From NCBI RefSeq assembly GCF_013522705.1, contig NZ_JAAMRE010000018.1:50348-114347 (forward strand): 64,000 bases of DNA, written 5' to 3'. The notes under the pieces are model-generated. The model was given only the letters and a program-made list of their open reading frames with translations, searched no databases and was not told where the DNA came from. The stretch comes from Pseudomonas lurida (GTDB taxonomy: Bacteria; Pseudomonadota; Gammaproteobacteria; Pseudomonadales; Pseudomonadaceae). Positions within the stretch are counted from its first letter, which is position 1, and each line of letters opens with the position of its first letter. The translations under genes were made by a program, and so were the position numbers. Below, in pieces: positions 17,655-26,286 of the stretch.

Positions 17655-19346
17655 ATGAACGAAGACTTTTGGAAGGATAAGTACCCCGCCGGGATTGCTG
17701 CAGACATCAATCCAGACGAGTATCCAAATATTCAGGCGGTACTGAAACAGTCCTGCCAGCGCTTCGCCAACAAACCGGCTTTCAGCAACCTGGGCAAGAC
17801 AATCACCTACGGTGAATTGTACGAACTGTCCGGCGCCTTTGCCGCTTACCTGCAACAGCATACCGACTTGAAGCCAGGCGATCGAATCGCCGTGCAACTG
17901 CCCAACGTCCTGCAATACCCGGTCGCTGTGTTCGGTGCCATCCGCGCCGGCCTGATCGTGGTCAACACCAACCCGCTGTACACCGCGCGGGAAATGGAAC
18001 ACCAGTTCAACGATTCCGGCGCCAAAGCGCTGGTGTGCCTGGCCAACATGGCTCACCTGGCGGAAAAGGTCGTGCCCAAGACCGCCGTCAAGCATGTGAT
18101 CGTCACCGAAGTCGCCGACCTGCTGCCGCCGCTCAAGCGCCTGCTGATCAACAGCGTCATCAAGTACGTGAAAAAGATGGTCCCGGCGTATCACTTGCCC
18201 CAGGCCGTCAAGTTCAACGACGTGCTCGCCAAGGGCCGTGGCCAACCGGTCAGCGACGCCAGTCCGCTCAGCAGCGATGTGGCGGTGCTGCAATACACCG
18301 GCGGCACCACCGGCGTGGCCAAGGGCGCGATGCTGACCCACCGCAACCTGGTGGCCAACATGCTGCAGTGCAAGGCGCTGATGGGCTCAAACCTCAATGA
18401 AGGTTGCGAGATCCTGATCACGCCGCTGCCGCTGTACCACATCTACGCGTTCACCTTTCACTGCATGGCGATGATGCTGATCGGCAACCACAACATCCTG
18501 ATCAGCAACCCGCGCGACCTGCCGGCGATGGTCAAGGAACTGTCGAAGTGGAAGTTCAGTGGCTTTGTCGGCCTGAACACGTTGTTCGTGGCGCTGTGCA
18601 ACAACGAGGCTTTCCGCAAGCTGGACTTCTCCGCACTGAAAGTCACCCTGTCGGGCGGTATGGCCCTGCAATTGGCGGCGGCCGAGCGCTGGAAAGCCGT
18701 GACCGGTTGCGGCATCTGCGAAGGTTACGGCATGACCGAGACCAGCCCGGTGGCCACGGTCAACCCGATCCAGCATATCCAGATCGGCACCATCGGCATT
18801 CCGGTGCCCTCGACGGTGTGCAAGGTCATTGCCGACGACGGCACCGAGCTGGCGCTGGGCGAAACCGGCGAATTGTGCGTCAAGGGCCCGCAAGTGATGA
18901 AGGGCTACTGGCAGCGCCAGGACGCCACCGACGAGATGCTCGACAGCGAAGGCTGGCTCAAGACCGGCGACATCGCGATCATCCAGCCCGATGGCTATAT
19001 GCGCATTGTCGACCGCAAGAAGGACATGATCCTGGTCTCCGGCTTCAATGTGTACCCCAACGAGCTGGAAGACGTGCTGGCCGGCCTGCCGGGCGTGTTG
19101 CAATGCGCGGCCATCGGTGTGCCGGACGAGAAATCCGGTGAGCACATCAAGCTGTTTATCGTGGTCAAGCCGGGCGCGACCCTGACCAAAGAGCAGGTCA
19201 TGGAGCACATGCGCGCTAACGTTACCGGCTATAAGGTGCCCAAGGCCGTGGAATTCCGCGATGCCTTGCCGACTACCAACGTAGGCAAGATCCTGCGTCG
19301 CGAGTTGCGCGACGAAGAGCTGAAGAAGCTCGGGCTTAAAAAGTAA
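17655..19346 (+). CDS. fadD1: Long-chain fatty acid-CoA ligase (FadD1)
   Basis: 563-residue acyl-CoA synthetase, paralogue of the upstream FadD2. It carries the P-loop YTGGTTGVAKGAML from residue 214, GYGMTETSP, GWLKTGDIAI and the C-terminal lysine motif TNVGKILRRELRD. A GAGGAG ribosome binding site lies 9 bases before the ATG. The 390-bp upstream region with its own palindromes suggests separate regulation from fadD2. Confidence 0.95.
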   Translation: MNEDFWKDKYPAGIAADINPDEYPNIQAVLKQSCQRFANKPAFSNLGKTITYGELYELSGAFAAYLQQHTDLKPGDRIAVQLPNVLQYPVAVFGAIRAGLIVVNTNPLYTAREMEHQFNDSGAKALVCLANMAHLAEKVVPKTAVKHVIVTEVADLLPPLKRLLINSVIKYVKKMVPAYHLPQAVKFNDVLAKGRGQPVSDASPLSSDVAVLQYTGGTTGVAKGAMLTHRNLVANMLQCKALMGSNLNEGCEILITPLPLYHIYAFTFHCMAMMLIGNHNILISNPRDLPAMVKELSKWKFSGFVGLNTLFVALCNNEAFRKLDFSALKVTLSGGMALQLAAAERWKAVTGCGICEGYGMTETSPVATVNPIQHIQIGTIGIPVPSTVCKVIADDGTELALGETGELCVKGPQVMKGYWQRQDATDEMLDSEGWLKTGDIAIIQPDGYMRIVDRKKDMILVSGFNVYPNELEDVLAGLPGVLQCAAIGVPDEKSGEHIKLFIVVKPGATLTKEQVMEHMRANVTGYKVPKAVEFRDALPTTNVGKILRRELRDEELKKLGLKK

Positions 19347-19354
19347 TGCAATTC

Positions 19355-19393
19355 AAATGTGGGAGGGGGCCAAGCCACCTCCCACATTTTTTT
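19355..19393. terminator. REP-like palindrome acting as bidirectional terminator
   Basis: AAATGTGGGAGG...CCTCCCACATTTTTTT forms an 11-bp stem with a T-run on the + strand and A-run complement on the other, between converging fadD1 and the 19405 gene. Confidence 0.7.
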
Positions 19394-19404
19394 GACTGCG
19401 GCTC

Positions 19405-19782
19405 TTACAGAGCGAACTGCGCGAAGCTCACACCTGCACCCGCCGGACGCACGTCCTTCAAGAACGAGTCCTTGTCCGCGCTCAGCTCCAAGGTGATCTC
19501 CGGCTTGCGCTTGCCCGCATTACGCACCACCAACCCTTCGAGTTTTTCACGCAGAAACGCCGTCGGCACCTTCAGGTGCAGCAACTGGTCGGATTCGGCG
19601 TTATGCATCAACAAGTGAATCCACTCGTACTGACCCACCGCAATCCGCGCCACCGGCAGATCGAACCACCAGATATTGCGTTTACGGTCCAGGTCGGTGA
19701 AATGGCAATTGTTGACGCCGAGTACGGCACCGCCCAATTCCTGGTTTCTGCGGGCAATGGCCTGTGCTTTATTGAGTTTCAT
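19405..19782 (-). CDS. Conserved hypothetical protein
   Basis: 125-residue soluble protein. I do not recognise a named domain. The start MKLNKAQAIARRNQELGG is behind a strong AGGAAGG site. The middle reads NIWWFDLPVARI with aromatic residues and the end is acidic and basic mixed; no signal peptide or membrane segment. It converges on fadD1. Function unknown. Confidence 0.75.
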   Translation of the reverse strand: MKLNKAQAIARRNQELGGAVLGVNNCHFTDLDRKRNIWWFDLPVARIAVGQYEWIHLLMHNAESDQLLHLKVPTAFLREKLEGLVVRNAGKRKPEITLELSADKDSFLKDVRPAGAGVSFAQFAL

Positions 19783-19981
19783 AACCTTCCTACGGGATCT
19801 GTTATTCAGCGTAATAGCCTGAATGTGCCGCGCATTCTCGTGGGTTGGCCGCAAAACATAAAGCCCAACCTGTGCGCGACGATCAATTGCACGTTGAAAT
19901 AATTGAAACTCTGCCGAACGGCCCCCGGTCAATCTTTAGGTAATGACCAAAAACCCTTGATTGTTCTTTCGGAGAAATACC

Positions 19982-20167
19982 ATGGGCAGCACAGCGGATA
20001 AGGCAAAAGGTTTGGCCAACGAAGCGGTTGGTAACGTCAAGCAAGGTGTCGGCAAAGCGACCGATAACGACAAACTGCGTGCTGAAGGTGTGGTTCAAGA
20101 GAAGAAAGGCGAAGCACAGCAGGCTGTCGGCAAGACCAAGGATGCCGTCAAAAAAGCCACTAAGTAA
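19982..20167 (+). CDS. CsbD family stress protein
   Basis: 61-residue hydrophilic protein of the CsbD family (general stress response in Bacillus; stress-linked in many bacteria). It has the alanine/lysine-rich pattern DKAKGLANEAVGNVKQGVG and KGEAQQAVGKTKDAVKKATK. I chose the ATG at 19982 over an upstream in-frame start since MGSTADKAKG is the usual N-terminus. A terminator follows. Confidence 0.9.
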   Translation: MGSTADKAKGLANEAVGNVKQGVGKATDNDKLRAEGVVQEKKGEAQQAVGKTKDAVKKATK

Positions 20168-20201
20168 TGCTGGCTAGGGCGGGTGCAAACCCGTCGTCCT
20201 G

Positions 20202-20226
20202 CGGCCATCCACGGATGGCCGTTTTT
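20202..20226 (+). terminator. Terminator after csbD-like gene
   Basis: Perfect 9-bp stem CGGCCATCC / GGATGGCCG with a two-base loop region, then five T. Confidence 0.85.
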
Positions 20227-20349
20227 ATGTCCTGCGCTGCAACTAAACTTTGGAAATTGTTTCAAAGTCGCCAGATGGGCTACTTTGAGGTAGAAAACGG
20301 CTCTTGAGTCGCCCACGATCTTTTCCTCTTTGCGGCGAAAGGAGACGCT

Positions 20350-21300
20350 ATGATTTTTCCCGTACTTGATGGCCTCAAGCTGCACACCGTGCTGTTTCGC
20401 ACCATCAAGGAATTCGTCGATGACGAAATGCCCACCTACGCGTCGGCGCTGGCTTACCAGATGCTGTTCTCGCTGTTTCCATTCCTGCTGTTTTTGATCG
20501 CCCTGATCGGTTTCCTGCACCTGCCGGACTTCTTCAGCTGGCTGCGCCTGCAATCGGAACTGGTGCTGCCGCCCCAGGCGCTGGAGCAGGTCAACCCGGT
20601 GATCGACCAGCTGCAGCAATCCAAAGGTGGCCTGCTCTCGGTAGGTATCGTGATTGCACTGTGGACGGCCTCGGCCGGTGTTCGCCTGATGATGAGCGCG
20701 ATGAACGCGGCCTACGACGTGGTCGAAGGTCGGCCGATCTGGAAGCGTTTTCCGCTGTCGATTTTCTATACCATCGGTATCGCCGGCATGCTGCTGGCCG
20801 CCGCCGCGCTGATGGTGCTCGGCCCCCAAGTGATGGAGTGGCTGGCGGGGCAGATCGGTATGCAGGAGTTTGTGGTGACCCTGTGGACCATCCTGCGCTG
20901 GCCGCTGATCGTGGTCCTGCTGATGTTTGCCGTGGCGTTGATGTACTACGTGATGCCCGATGTCGAGCAGAAGTTTCGCTTTATCACGCCGGGCTCGGTG
21001 CTGGCGGTGGTGGTGTGGATCGTCGCCTCCCTGGGCTTTGGCTATTACGTCAAGACCTTCGCCGACTACAACGCCATGTATGGCAGCATCGGTGCGATCA
21101 TTGTGTTGCTGCTGTACTTTTATATTTCCGCCGCGGTGCTGCTGCTGGGCGCGGAGATGAACGCCGTGATCGAACACATGTCAGCCGAAGGCAAGGAACC
21201 CGGGGCGAAGGATTTCGACGAGCCGCCGGCCTTGGAAAAACAGCACGTGTCCGGCCTTGGCCGTGACCACTCCATCAAGCCCACTACTGACGAAGTCTGA
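20350..21300 (+). CDS. YihY/BrkB family inner-membrane protein
   Basis: 316-residue polytopic membrane protein of the YihY (formerly BrkB / RNase BN) family. Six hydrophobic segments lie at about residues 35-58, 95-115, 140-165, 185-205, 215-240 and 250-275; the N-terminal ASALAYQMLFSLFPFLLF is the family mark. The C-terminal 45 residues are hydrophilic. Molecular function of the family is unsettled. It precedes def by 3 bp, so they are probably cotranscribed. Confidence 0.9.
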   Translation: MIFPVLDGLKLHTVLFRTIKEFVDDEMPTYASALAYQMLFSLFPFLLFLIALIGFLHLPDFFSWLRLQSELVLPPQALEQVNPVIDQLQQSKGGLLSVGIVIALWTASAGVRLMMSAMNAAYDVVEGRPIWKRFPLSIFYTIGIAGMLLAAAALMVLGPQVMEWLAGQIGMQEFVVTLWTILRWPLIVVLLMFAVALMYYVMPDVEQKFRFITPGSVLAVVVWIVASLGFGYYVKTFADYNAMYGSIGAIIVLLLYFYISAAVLLLGAEMNAVIEHMSAEGKEPGAKDFDEPPALEKQHVSGLGRDHSIKPTTDEV

Positions 21301-21303
21301 TCG

Positions 21304-21843
21304 ATGATCCGTGAAATCCTGAAAATGGGCGACGAACGCCTGCTGCGCATCGCCCCTCCGGTTCCGCCGGAAATGTTCGACAGCCCCGAGCTGTGGCAAT
21401 TGATCGATGACATGTTCCAGACCATGGAACACGTAGGAGGTGTGGGCCTGGCCGCCCCGCAGATCGGCGTCGACCTGCAACTGGTGATCTTTGGCTTCGA
21501 GAGCAGCGAACGCTACCCGGACGCGCCACCCGTGCCCCAGACCATCCTGATCAACCCGTTGATCACGCCGCTCAGCCCGGTGCTCGAAGAGGGGTTTGAA
21601 GGCTGCCTGTCGGTGCCTGGCCTGCGTGGCGCGGTGAACCGCTACCAGCAGATCCGCTATGAAGGTTTCGACCCCAAGGGCGAGCCTATCGTGCGCTTTG
21701 CCGATGGTTTCCATGCGCGGGTGGTGCAACACGAATGCGACCATCTGATCGGCCGCTTATACCCGTCGCGCATCACCGACTTCAGCAAGTTCGGTTTCAT
21801 CGACGTGATGTTCCCGGAGCTGGATCCCACTACGGCCGATTAA
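21304..21843 (+). CDS. def: Peptide deformylase
   Basis: 179-residue metalloenzyme that removes the N-formyl group from nascent proteins. All three motifs are intact: GVGLAAPQIG (46-55), EGCLSVPG with metal-binding Cys101, and HECDH with His143, Glu144 and His147. This is probably a second, accessory deformylase, as the housekeeping copy usually sits beside fmt. It follows the yihY-like gene directly. Confidence 0.93.
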   Translation: MIREILKMGDERLLRIAPPVPPEMFDSPELWQLIDDMFQTMEHVGGVGLAAPQIGVDLQLVIFGFESSERYPDAPPVPQTILINPLITPLSPVLEEGFEGCLSVPGLRGAVNRYQQIRYEGFDPKGEPIVRFADGFHARVVQHECDHLIGRLYPSRITDFSKFGFIDVMFPELDPTTAD

Positions 21844-21860
21844 ACAAAGAAATGCCGATC

Positions 21861-21992
21861 AGAATGTGGGAAGGGGCTTGCCCAGTAGCCTTAGTTAGCT
21901 GCACATAATCCAAGCCTGCTCACCACAGGGGATCGGCGCACAAAGTGGTTGTGGTGAGCGGGCTTGCCCCGCGCCGGGCCGCGAAGCGGCCC
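21861..21992. repeat. Two REP-type units
   Basis: GAATGTGGGAAGGGGCTTGCCC at 21862-21883 and GTGAGCGGGCTTGCCCCGC at 21954-21972, followed by a GGGCCGCGAAGCGGCCC palindrome at 21976-21992. These belong to different REP groups. They fill the gap between def and the converging GNAT gene; no gene is evident here. Confidence 0.75.
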
Positions 21993-22046
21993 TCTCTCCA
22001 GACACAGCGGTGTGCCAGACAAAAAACATGGGCCATTCCCTGCCGG

Positions 22047-22484
22047 TCACCGGCTATCCGAGGGCGACCTCACTCCCGATTCCAAGCCCATCGCGATCAT
22101 CGGTTTGTTGCGCTTGTAACGCACCAGCCGCTCGCTGAGGGACTGCGGCAATCGCGTGTCCTGTGTAAAGCCCATCCGCTGATACAACCGCTCCAAGTCA
22201 GGATGGCACAACAACCATACCGTGCCCTCGGCTGACGCGACTGCCTCACGGATCAACCGCGCCGCCAAACCCTGGCCGCGATAATCCGGCGCCACAAATA
22301 CGCCCGTCAGCCACTGCCCGCCCACTACGGGGGTCAGGCACAACCCGGCGACAATGTCGCCATCGCGCGCCACCCATAAACGCCCGCCCTTGAGCGCCTT
22401 CATCGATGAGTCGTGGCGGCGGTAAAATTTGTTCAGCAGCGGCCACAGGGGCGCTGACAGTGGCTCAATGGGCAACTCGGGCAT
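22047..22484 (-). CDS. GNAT family N-acetyltransferase
   Basis: 145-residue GNAT enzyme. The acetyl-CoA-binding motif A is seen as GVFVAPDYRGQGLAARLIREAV near residues 75-96, followed by VWLLCHPDLERLYQRMGF. Substrate unknown. The ATG at 22484 is preferred to a TTG three codons upstream. It points towards def and is divergent from the small lysine-rich gene at 22589. Confidence 0.85.
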   Translation of the reverse strand: MPELPIEPLSAPLWPLLNKFYRRHDSSMKALKGGRLWVARDGDIVAGLCLTPVVGGQWLTGVFVAPDYRGQGLAARLIREAVASAEGTVWLLCHPDLERLYQRMGFTQDTRLPQSLSERLVRYKRNKPMIAMGLESGVRSPSDSR

Positions 22485-22588
22485 GGTATTCAAGCAGGCG
22501 TCGTGATGGGCCCAGGATTATAAGCGCCTTCTGCCGGGCAATAGGTGGTATACCCAATGCTGCATCCCTTCACAGCGGAGTACGCAAC

Positions 22589-22705
22589 ATGGCCAAAGGT
22601 ATGGATTCAAAGAAAGCCGCGAAGAAAAAACCGGCAAAGACCGCCGATGAAAAACGCGCAGACAAGAAAGCCAAGAAATCCGAAACAGGTCTGTTCGGGC
22701 ACTGA
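22589..22705 (+). CDS. Small lysine-rich conserved protein
   Basis: 38-residue, highly basic peptide starting MAKGMDSKKAAKKKPAK and ending ETGLFGH. No ribosome binding site is strong (GCGGAG 9 bases upstream). Such lysine/alanine-rich short proteins recur in Pseudomonas annotations with no known function; nucleic acid binding is possible from charge alone. Confidence 0.65.
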   Translation: MAKGMDSKKAAKKKPAKTADEKRADKKAKKSETGLFGH

Positions 22706-22821
22706 TCCGCAAACGCCTGTTCGCTCAAGGGCGAGCAGGCTTGCGAAATCGTTCGATGACACGATCATCCGGGAATGGCCGCAGCGTTCGTGAGTGCTTA
22801 AAAACCTCGCGGCCAGTGACG

Positions 22822-23316
22822 TCAGATGGCCGCCAAGGTCTCTTTCAGCGCTTGCGCCTGAGGCGCAGCCGTCTTCGCCGCTACTTGCTGTTCCTGCTGC
22901 TGCTTCAAGCGTTCAGCCACCTGTTTGGAAATCGCGTCCTGCTTTTCCTGCGACATGTTCTGCACATCCGCCTCGGTCAGCCCCTGTTCCTTGAGCAATT
23001 GCTCACGGATACGTTCGGCCGGAGATTTGCTCATGTACTCAGTGAACTCCGCGCGTGCGCCGGACGTAGCGTTGGTGGCCGGCACATCGCTGGTGGTACT
23101 GGTCTGCAATTGCACACGGGTTTTGGCGAAGGCTTCATCGATACGATCGGTGGCCTTGTCCAGTTCCTTTTGCGCGGCCGGTACGGTCACGGCTTGTTGC
23201 GCCGCTTGCAAAGCGCCGCTGTACAGTGCGCTGGCGGCGGCGTTGGCGGGGTCCATGTCGGGGCGCTTGATCTGTTGAACGGTCGACACGGCTTGGGTGT
23301 TGTTGTTTACCAGCAT
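22822..23316 (-). CDS. Conserved hypothetical, glutamine-rich coiled-coil protein
   Basis: 164-residue hydrophilic protein with an alanine/glutamine-rich pattern. Residues about 100-150 are predicted helical coiled coil (RIREQLLKEQGLTEADVQNM, AERLKQQQEQQ). No signal peptide or membrane segment. The ATG at 23316 has AGGTGA upstream. I cannot assign a function; it resembles Pseudomonas-specific cytosolic proteins of unknown role. Divergence of the upstream frame from any signal supports this start. Confidence 0.75.
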   Translation of the reverse strand: MLVNNNTQAVSTVQQIKRPDMDPANAAASALYSGALQAAQQAVTVPAAQKELDKATDRIDEAFAKTRVQLQTSTTSDVPATNATSGARAEFTEYMSKSPAERIREQLLKEQGLTEADVQNMSQEKQDAISKQVAERLKQQQEQQVAAKTAAPQAQALKETLAAI

Positions 23317-23446
23317 GATCGTCACCTGTGAAATGTTCGTTGCCACAGCTGGAGCAAATAGCATGCCGAGTGCCGGCACCCCGGTTTTGTTGGGGCGGCG
23401 CGCCGTCGGCGGCAAAACTTATCCCACCGACGGCCAACCGTTGCCG

Positions 23447-24862
23447 TCAATGGGCGATATGTTCCAGGGCCAGGTTGCGCGTGCGTGGCCCGAACCAGCT
23501 GATGGTGATCATCACGATCAACATGCTGCTGGCGATAAACGCCAGTACACCGGGCGTGCCCAAGTGCTCGAGAATGAACCCGATCAACAGACTGCTGAAC
23601 ACCGTCGACAAGCGGCTGAACGAATAACAGAACCCCACCGCCCGCGCGCGAATATTGGTTGGGAACAGTTCGCTCTGGTACGAGTGATAACTGAAGCTCA
23701 GCCAGGCATTGCAGAACGTGATCATCACCCCGCAGAACACCAGCCCCACCGCCGTGGTCTGTAGCGCGAACAGGCTGCCGAAGATTACCGCGCCCATGGC
23801 CGAGCCGACGATCTGCCACTTGTTCTCAAAGCGGTTGGCCACCTTCACGAACAGCAACGGCCCCAGCGGATAGGCGAGGGTGATGATAAACGCGTACAGC
23901 AAACTGTGGGTCACACTCACGCCCTGGCCCGACAGCAACGCCGGCAACCAATTGCCAAAGCCGAAAAAACCGATGGCCTGGAACACATGGAACACGATCA
24001 GCATCAACGCCCGGCGTCGGTACGGCGGCTGCCAGATATCGGCAAAACGCCCGCTGCCCTGCACGCTGACGGCCTCTGGCTCGGGCTCGTCCAGCGGTTT
24101 GCCGTGATCCTGGCGGCAGTGCGCCTCCAGGTTGTCCATGATCTGCCCGGCCTCGTCGAAGCGGCCTTGTTGCGCGAGCCAACGCGGTGATTCCGGCAAA
24201 CGCTTGCGCAGTTGCCAGATAAACAGTGCAAACACCGCACTGCTCAGCACCACCCAACGCCAACCGGCGATCCCGAATGGCGCCTGGGGCACCAGCCACC
24301 ACGACATCAGCGCCACGGCGGGCACCGACAGAAACTGGATAAAAAACGCGAAGGCAAACGCTGAGCTGCGCATGCGCTTGGGCACCAGTTCCGAGAGGTA
24401 GGCGTCGATCGTCACCAGCTCGATGCCCAGGCCGATGCCCACCAGAAAACGCATGCCGATAATGCCCAGGGCGGATGTCTGGATGCCCATCAACACGGTG
24501 GCCACCGTGTACCAGATCAGCGCAAAGGTGAAGATCGCCCGGCGCCCGAAGCGGTCGGCAATCGGACTGAGCAGGCTGGCGCCGAGGAACAGGCCCAGAA
24601 AGGTCGCGGAGGCGAACGCGGCCTGGTCGGAGAAACCGAACACACCCTCGCTGCCGGTGTGGAAAATTCCGTCGCTGATCAGGCCTGGGCTGATGTAGGC
24701 AGTCTGGAACAGGTCATACAACTCAAAAAAACCACCGATCGACAGCAGCGCCACCAGGCGCCAGACGGTGGCGACGGCGGGCAGGCGGTCGATGCGTGCG
24801 CTGATGTGGGCAGCGCGCAACGGGTCGATGCCGTCGGTGGCTGAGGCGGTGAGGGTCGACAT
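23447..24862 (-). CDS. MFS transporter, metabolite:H+ symporter type
   Basis: 471-residue major facilitator with 12 predicted helices. The loop 2-3 motif appears as SPIADRFGRRAIF near residues 99-111, and the sugar/metabolite-porter signature as GIGLGIELVTIDAYLSELVPKRMRS. The central cytoplasmic loop (about 215-255) is charged. It resembles the sugar-transporter branch of MFS, substrate not determinable. It stands alone with no linked enzyme gene. Confidence 0.88.
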   Translation of the reverse strand: MSTLTASATDGIDPLRAAHISARIDRLPAVATVWRLVALLSIGGFFELYDLFQTAYISPGLISDGIFHTGSEGVFGFSDQAAFASATFLGLFLGASLLSPIADRFGRRAIFTFALIWYTVATVLMGIQTSALGIIGMRFLVGIGLGIELVTIDAYLSELVPKRMRSSAFAFAFFIQFLSVPAVALMSWWLVPQAPFGIAGWRWVVLSSAVFALFIWQLRKRLPESPRWLAQQGRFDEAGQIMDNLEAHCRQDHGKPLDEPEPEAVSVQGSGRFADIWQPPYRRRALMLIVFHVFQAIGFFGFGNWLPALLSGQGVSVTHSLLYAFIITLAYPLGPLLFVKVANRFENKWQIVGSAMGAVIFGSLFALQTTAVGLVFCGVMITFCNAWLSFSYHSYQSELFPTNIRARAVGFCYSFSRLSTVFSSLLIGFILEHLGTPGVLAFIASSMLIVMITISWFGPRTRNLALEHIAH

Positions 24863-25002
24863 GGCTGAGATTCCAGGGGCAGTGACCTGGAATCTTAGCC
24901 GGCTAACGGAAACTGCTGCTTGTTAAGTTGCAGGTGGCGCCGAGCACATTTGGCGATTAATTGCGCATAAGGCGCATGGCTTAAGGTTTTATGGCGTGAC
25001 GA

Positions 25003-25635
25003 TCAATTATGACCATCAAGGGCGAATGCCTTGAAGCCCGCATGCTGGCTGAGCCTGTCGTAATAGGCCGTCACCGCGGGAAAGGGCGGATGCTCCATCG
25101 GCGTCATGCGCCAGCGGTGCACCGACAGGCCGATAAGGATGTCGGCCAGGGTAAATTCATCACCGGCGACGTAGGCCTGCGTCTTGGTCAACTGTTGTTC
25201 GAGGATGGCCATCTTGTCGTTCCAGCCTTGCACACCGGCCTGGATGCGTTGCGGGTCCTGATAGTCCGGGTTTTTGCGCACCAAGGCATGGAACGCGTAG
25301 CCCCAGGACGGATTCAGCTCGGTAGCCTGCCAATCCATCCACTGCTCCACCCGAGCCCTTGGCGCGGGCTCGGCGGGCAGCAGGTCATGCCGTTGGTATA
25401 GGCCGACCAGATAGCGGCAAATGGTATTGGATTCCCACAGCACGCCGTGGTCATCGATCAGCACCGGCACCTGGGCGTTGGGGTTCAGGGCCAGGAACTC
25501 GGCGGATTGAGTGGGTGTGTAGCCGATGCCCCAATCTTCACGCACGTAGTCGATGCCCAGTTCCTGGCAGGTCCAGAGCACTTTGCGCACGTTGATGGAT
25601 GACGCGCGGCCCAAGATTTTCAGTGAATGTCCCAT
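25003..25635 (-). CDS. Glutathione S-transferase
   Basis: 210-residue GST. The N-terminal thioredoxin-like domain has SSINVRKVLWTCQELGI at residues 12-28 and the glutathione-binding NAQVPVLIDDHGVLWESNTICRYL segment (cis-Pro, ES) near 53-76. The C-terminal helical domain has DWQATELNPSWG and the DEFTLADILIGL N-capping motif. Electrophile detoxification is the usual role. Confidence 0.9.
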   Translation of the reverse strand: MGHSLKILGRASSINVRKVLWTCQELGIDYVREDWGIGYTPTQSAEFLALNPNAQVPVLIDDHGVLWESNTICRYLVGLYQRHDLLPAEPAPRARVEQWMDWQATELNPSWGYAFHALVRKNPDYQDPQRIQAGVQGWNDKMAILEQQLTKTQAYVAGDEFTLADILIGLSVHRWRMTPMEHPPFPAVTAYYDRLSQHAGFKAFALDGHN

Positions 25636-25738
25636 GGTGCTTCCCTGACGATGGAGAGAGGGGACAATCTAGCAGGGGCGACAAGCGACGGCGATATCTC
25701 TAAGTGTGCACGGAAAAAAATGTGCGAAGGGGAGGGGC

Positions 25739-25972
25739 TCAACAGCGTGGGGCGTGCAGGTCCGCGGCCTTGCCGACCAGCAGTACGCTCAGCTCACTTA
25801 ATTGATGAATGGCCAAGGCGACATCACGGTGTTTACCGGATAGGTCATTGGACAAATCAAGCAGCAAGGTGCTGACGGAACAGACGGTTTCGTAACTGTT
25901 GATCAACAGGCTTTCGATGGAGACATCGGGGATGACGGTGAAAAGCGTATGCGTGGGATGTGGGCTTTGCAT
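25739..25972 (-). CDS. DUF6124 (formerly DUF3077) family small protein
   Basis: 77-residue protein; the segment SIESLLINSYETVCSVSTLL...LSNDLSGKHRDVALAIHQLSELSVLLV matches the helical core of the Pseudomonas DUF6124 family. It is shorter than most members (about 100-130 residues) because the usual N-terminal part is missing or differs; the frame stays open upstream to 26119 but without a clear start. Function unknown. Confidence 0.65.
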   Translation of the reverse strand: MQSPHPTHTLFTVIPDVSIESLLINSYETVCSVSTLLLDLSNDLSGKHRDVALAIHQLSELSVLLVGKAADLHAPRC

Positions 25973-26286
25973 GTTTAAGTACCTGATTTGGGCTGATACC
26001 TCATCGCTACTAAACGAGGGTGGCAGCTGTACGCAGGTTAGTAGACCGGTATCCCACACAAACCCGGCGCACCCGAAGGCGCCCTGCGCACAGCCACCAT
26101 CAAGCATCGATAGGCTCATGCATCTTGTGTTGGGAGGCTCGGGCTACTAAACCCGATCACCGAGAATTCAGCGACCGGCAAACCTTAAAGATCGCCTCCC
26201 AGGCACACAAGCCGGCGGATTCTGACGTAAGCGTAGGCAAGCGGGCAAGGCGCTTACCGTAATGTCAGCCGCTTCCTACACCGGTC
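25973..26286. other. Intergenic stretch without supported gene
   Basis: 314 bp between two minus-strand genes. I see an interrupted palindrome around 26223-26267 (TGACGTAAGCG ... CGCTTAC ... TGTCA) just past the gntR stop, which may end that transcript. No convincing coding frame. Confidence 0.5.
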
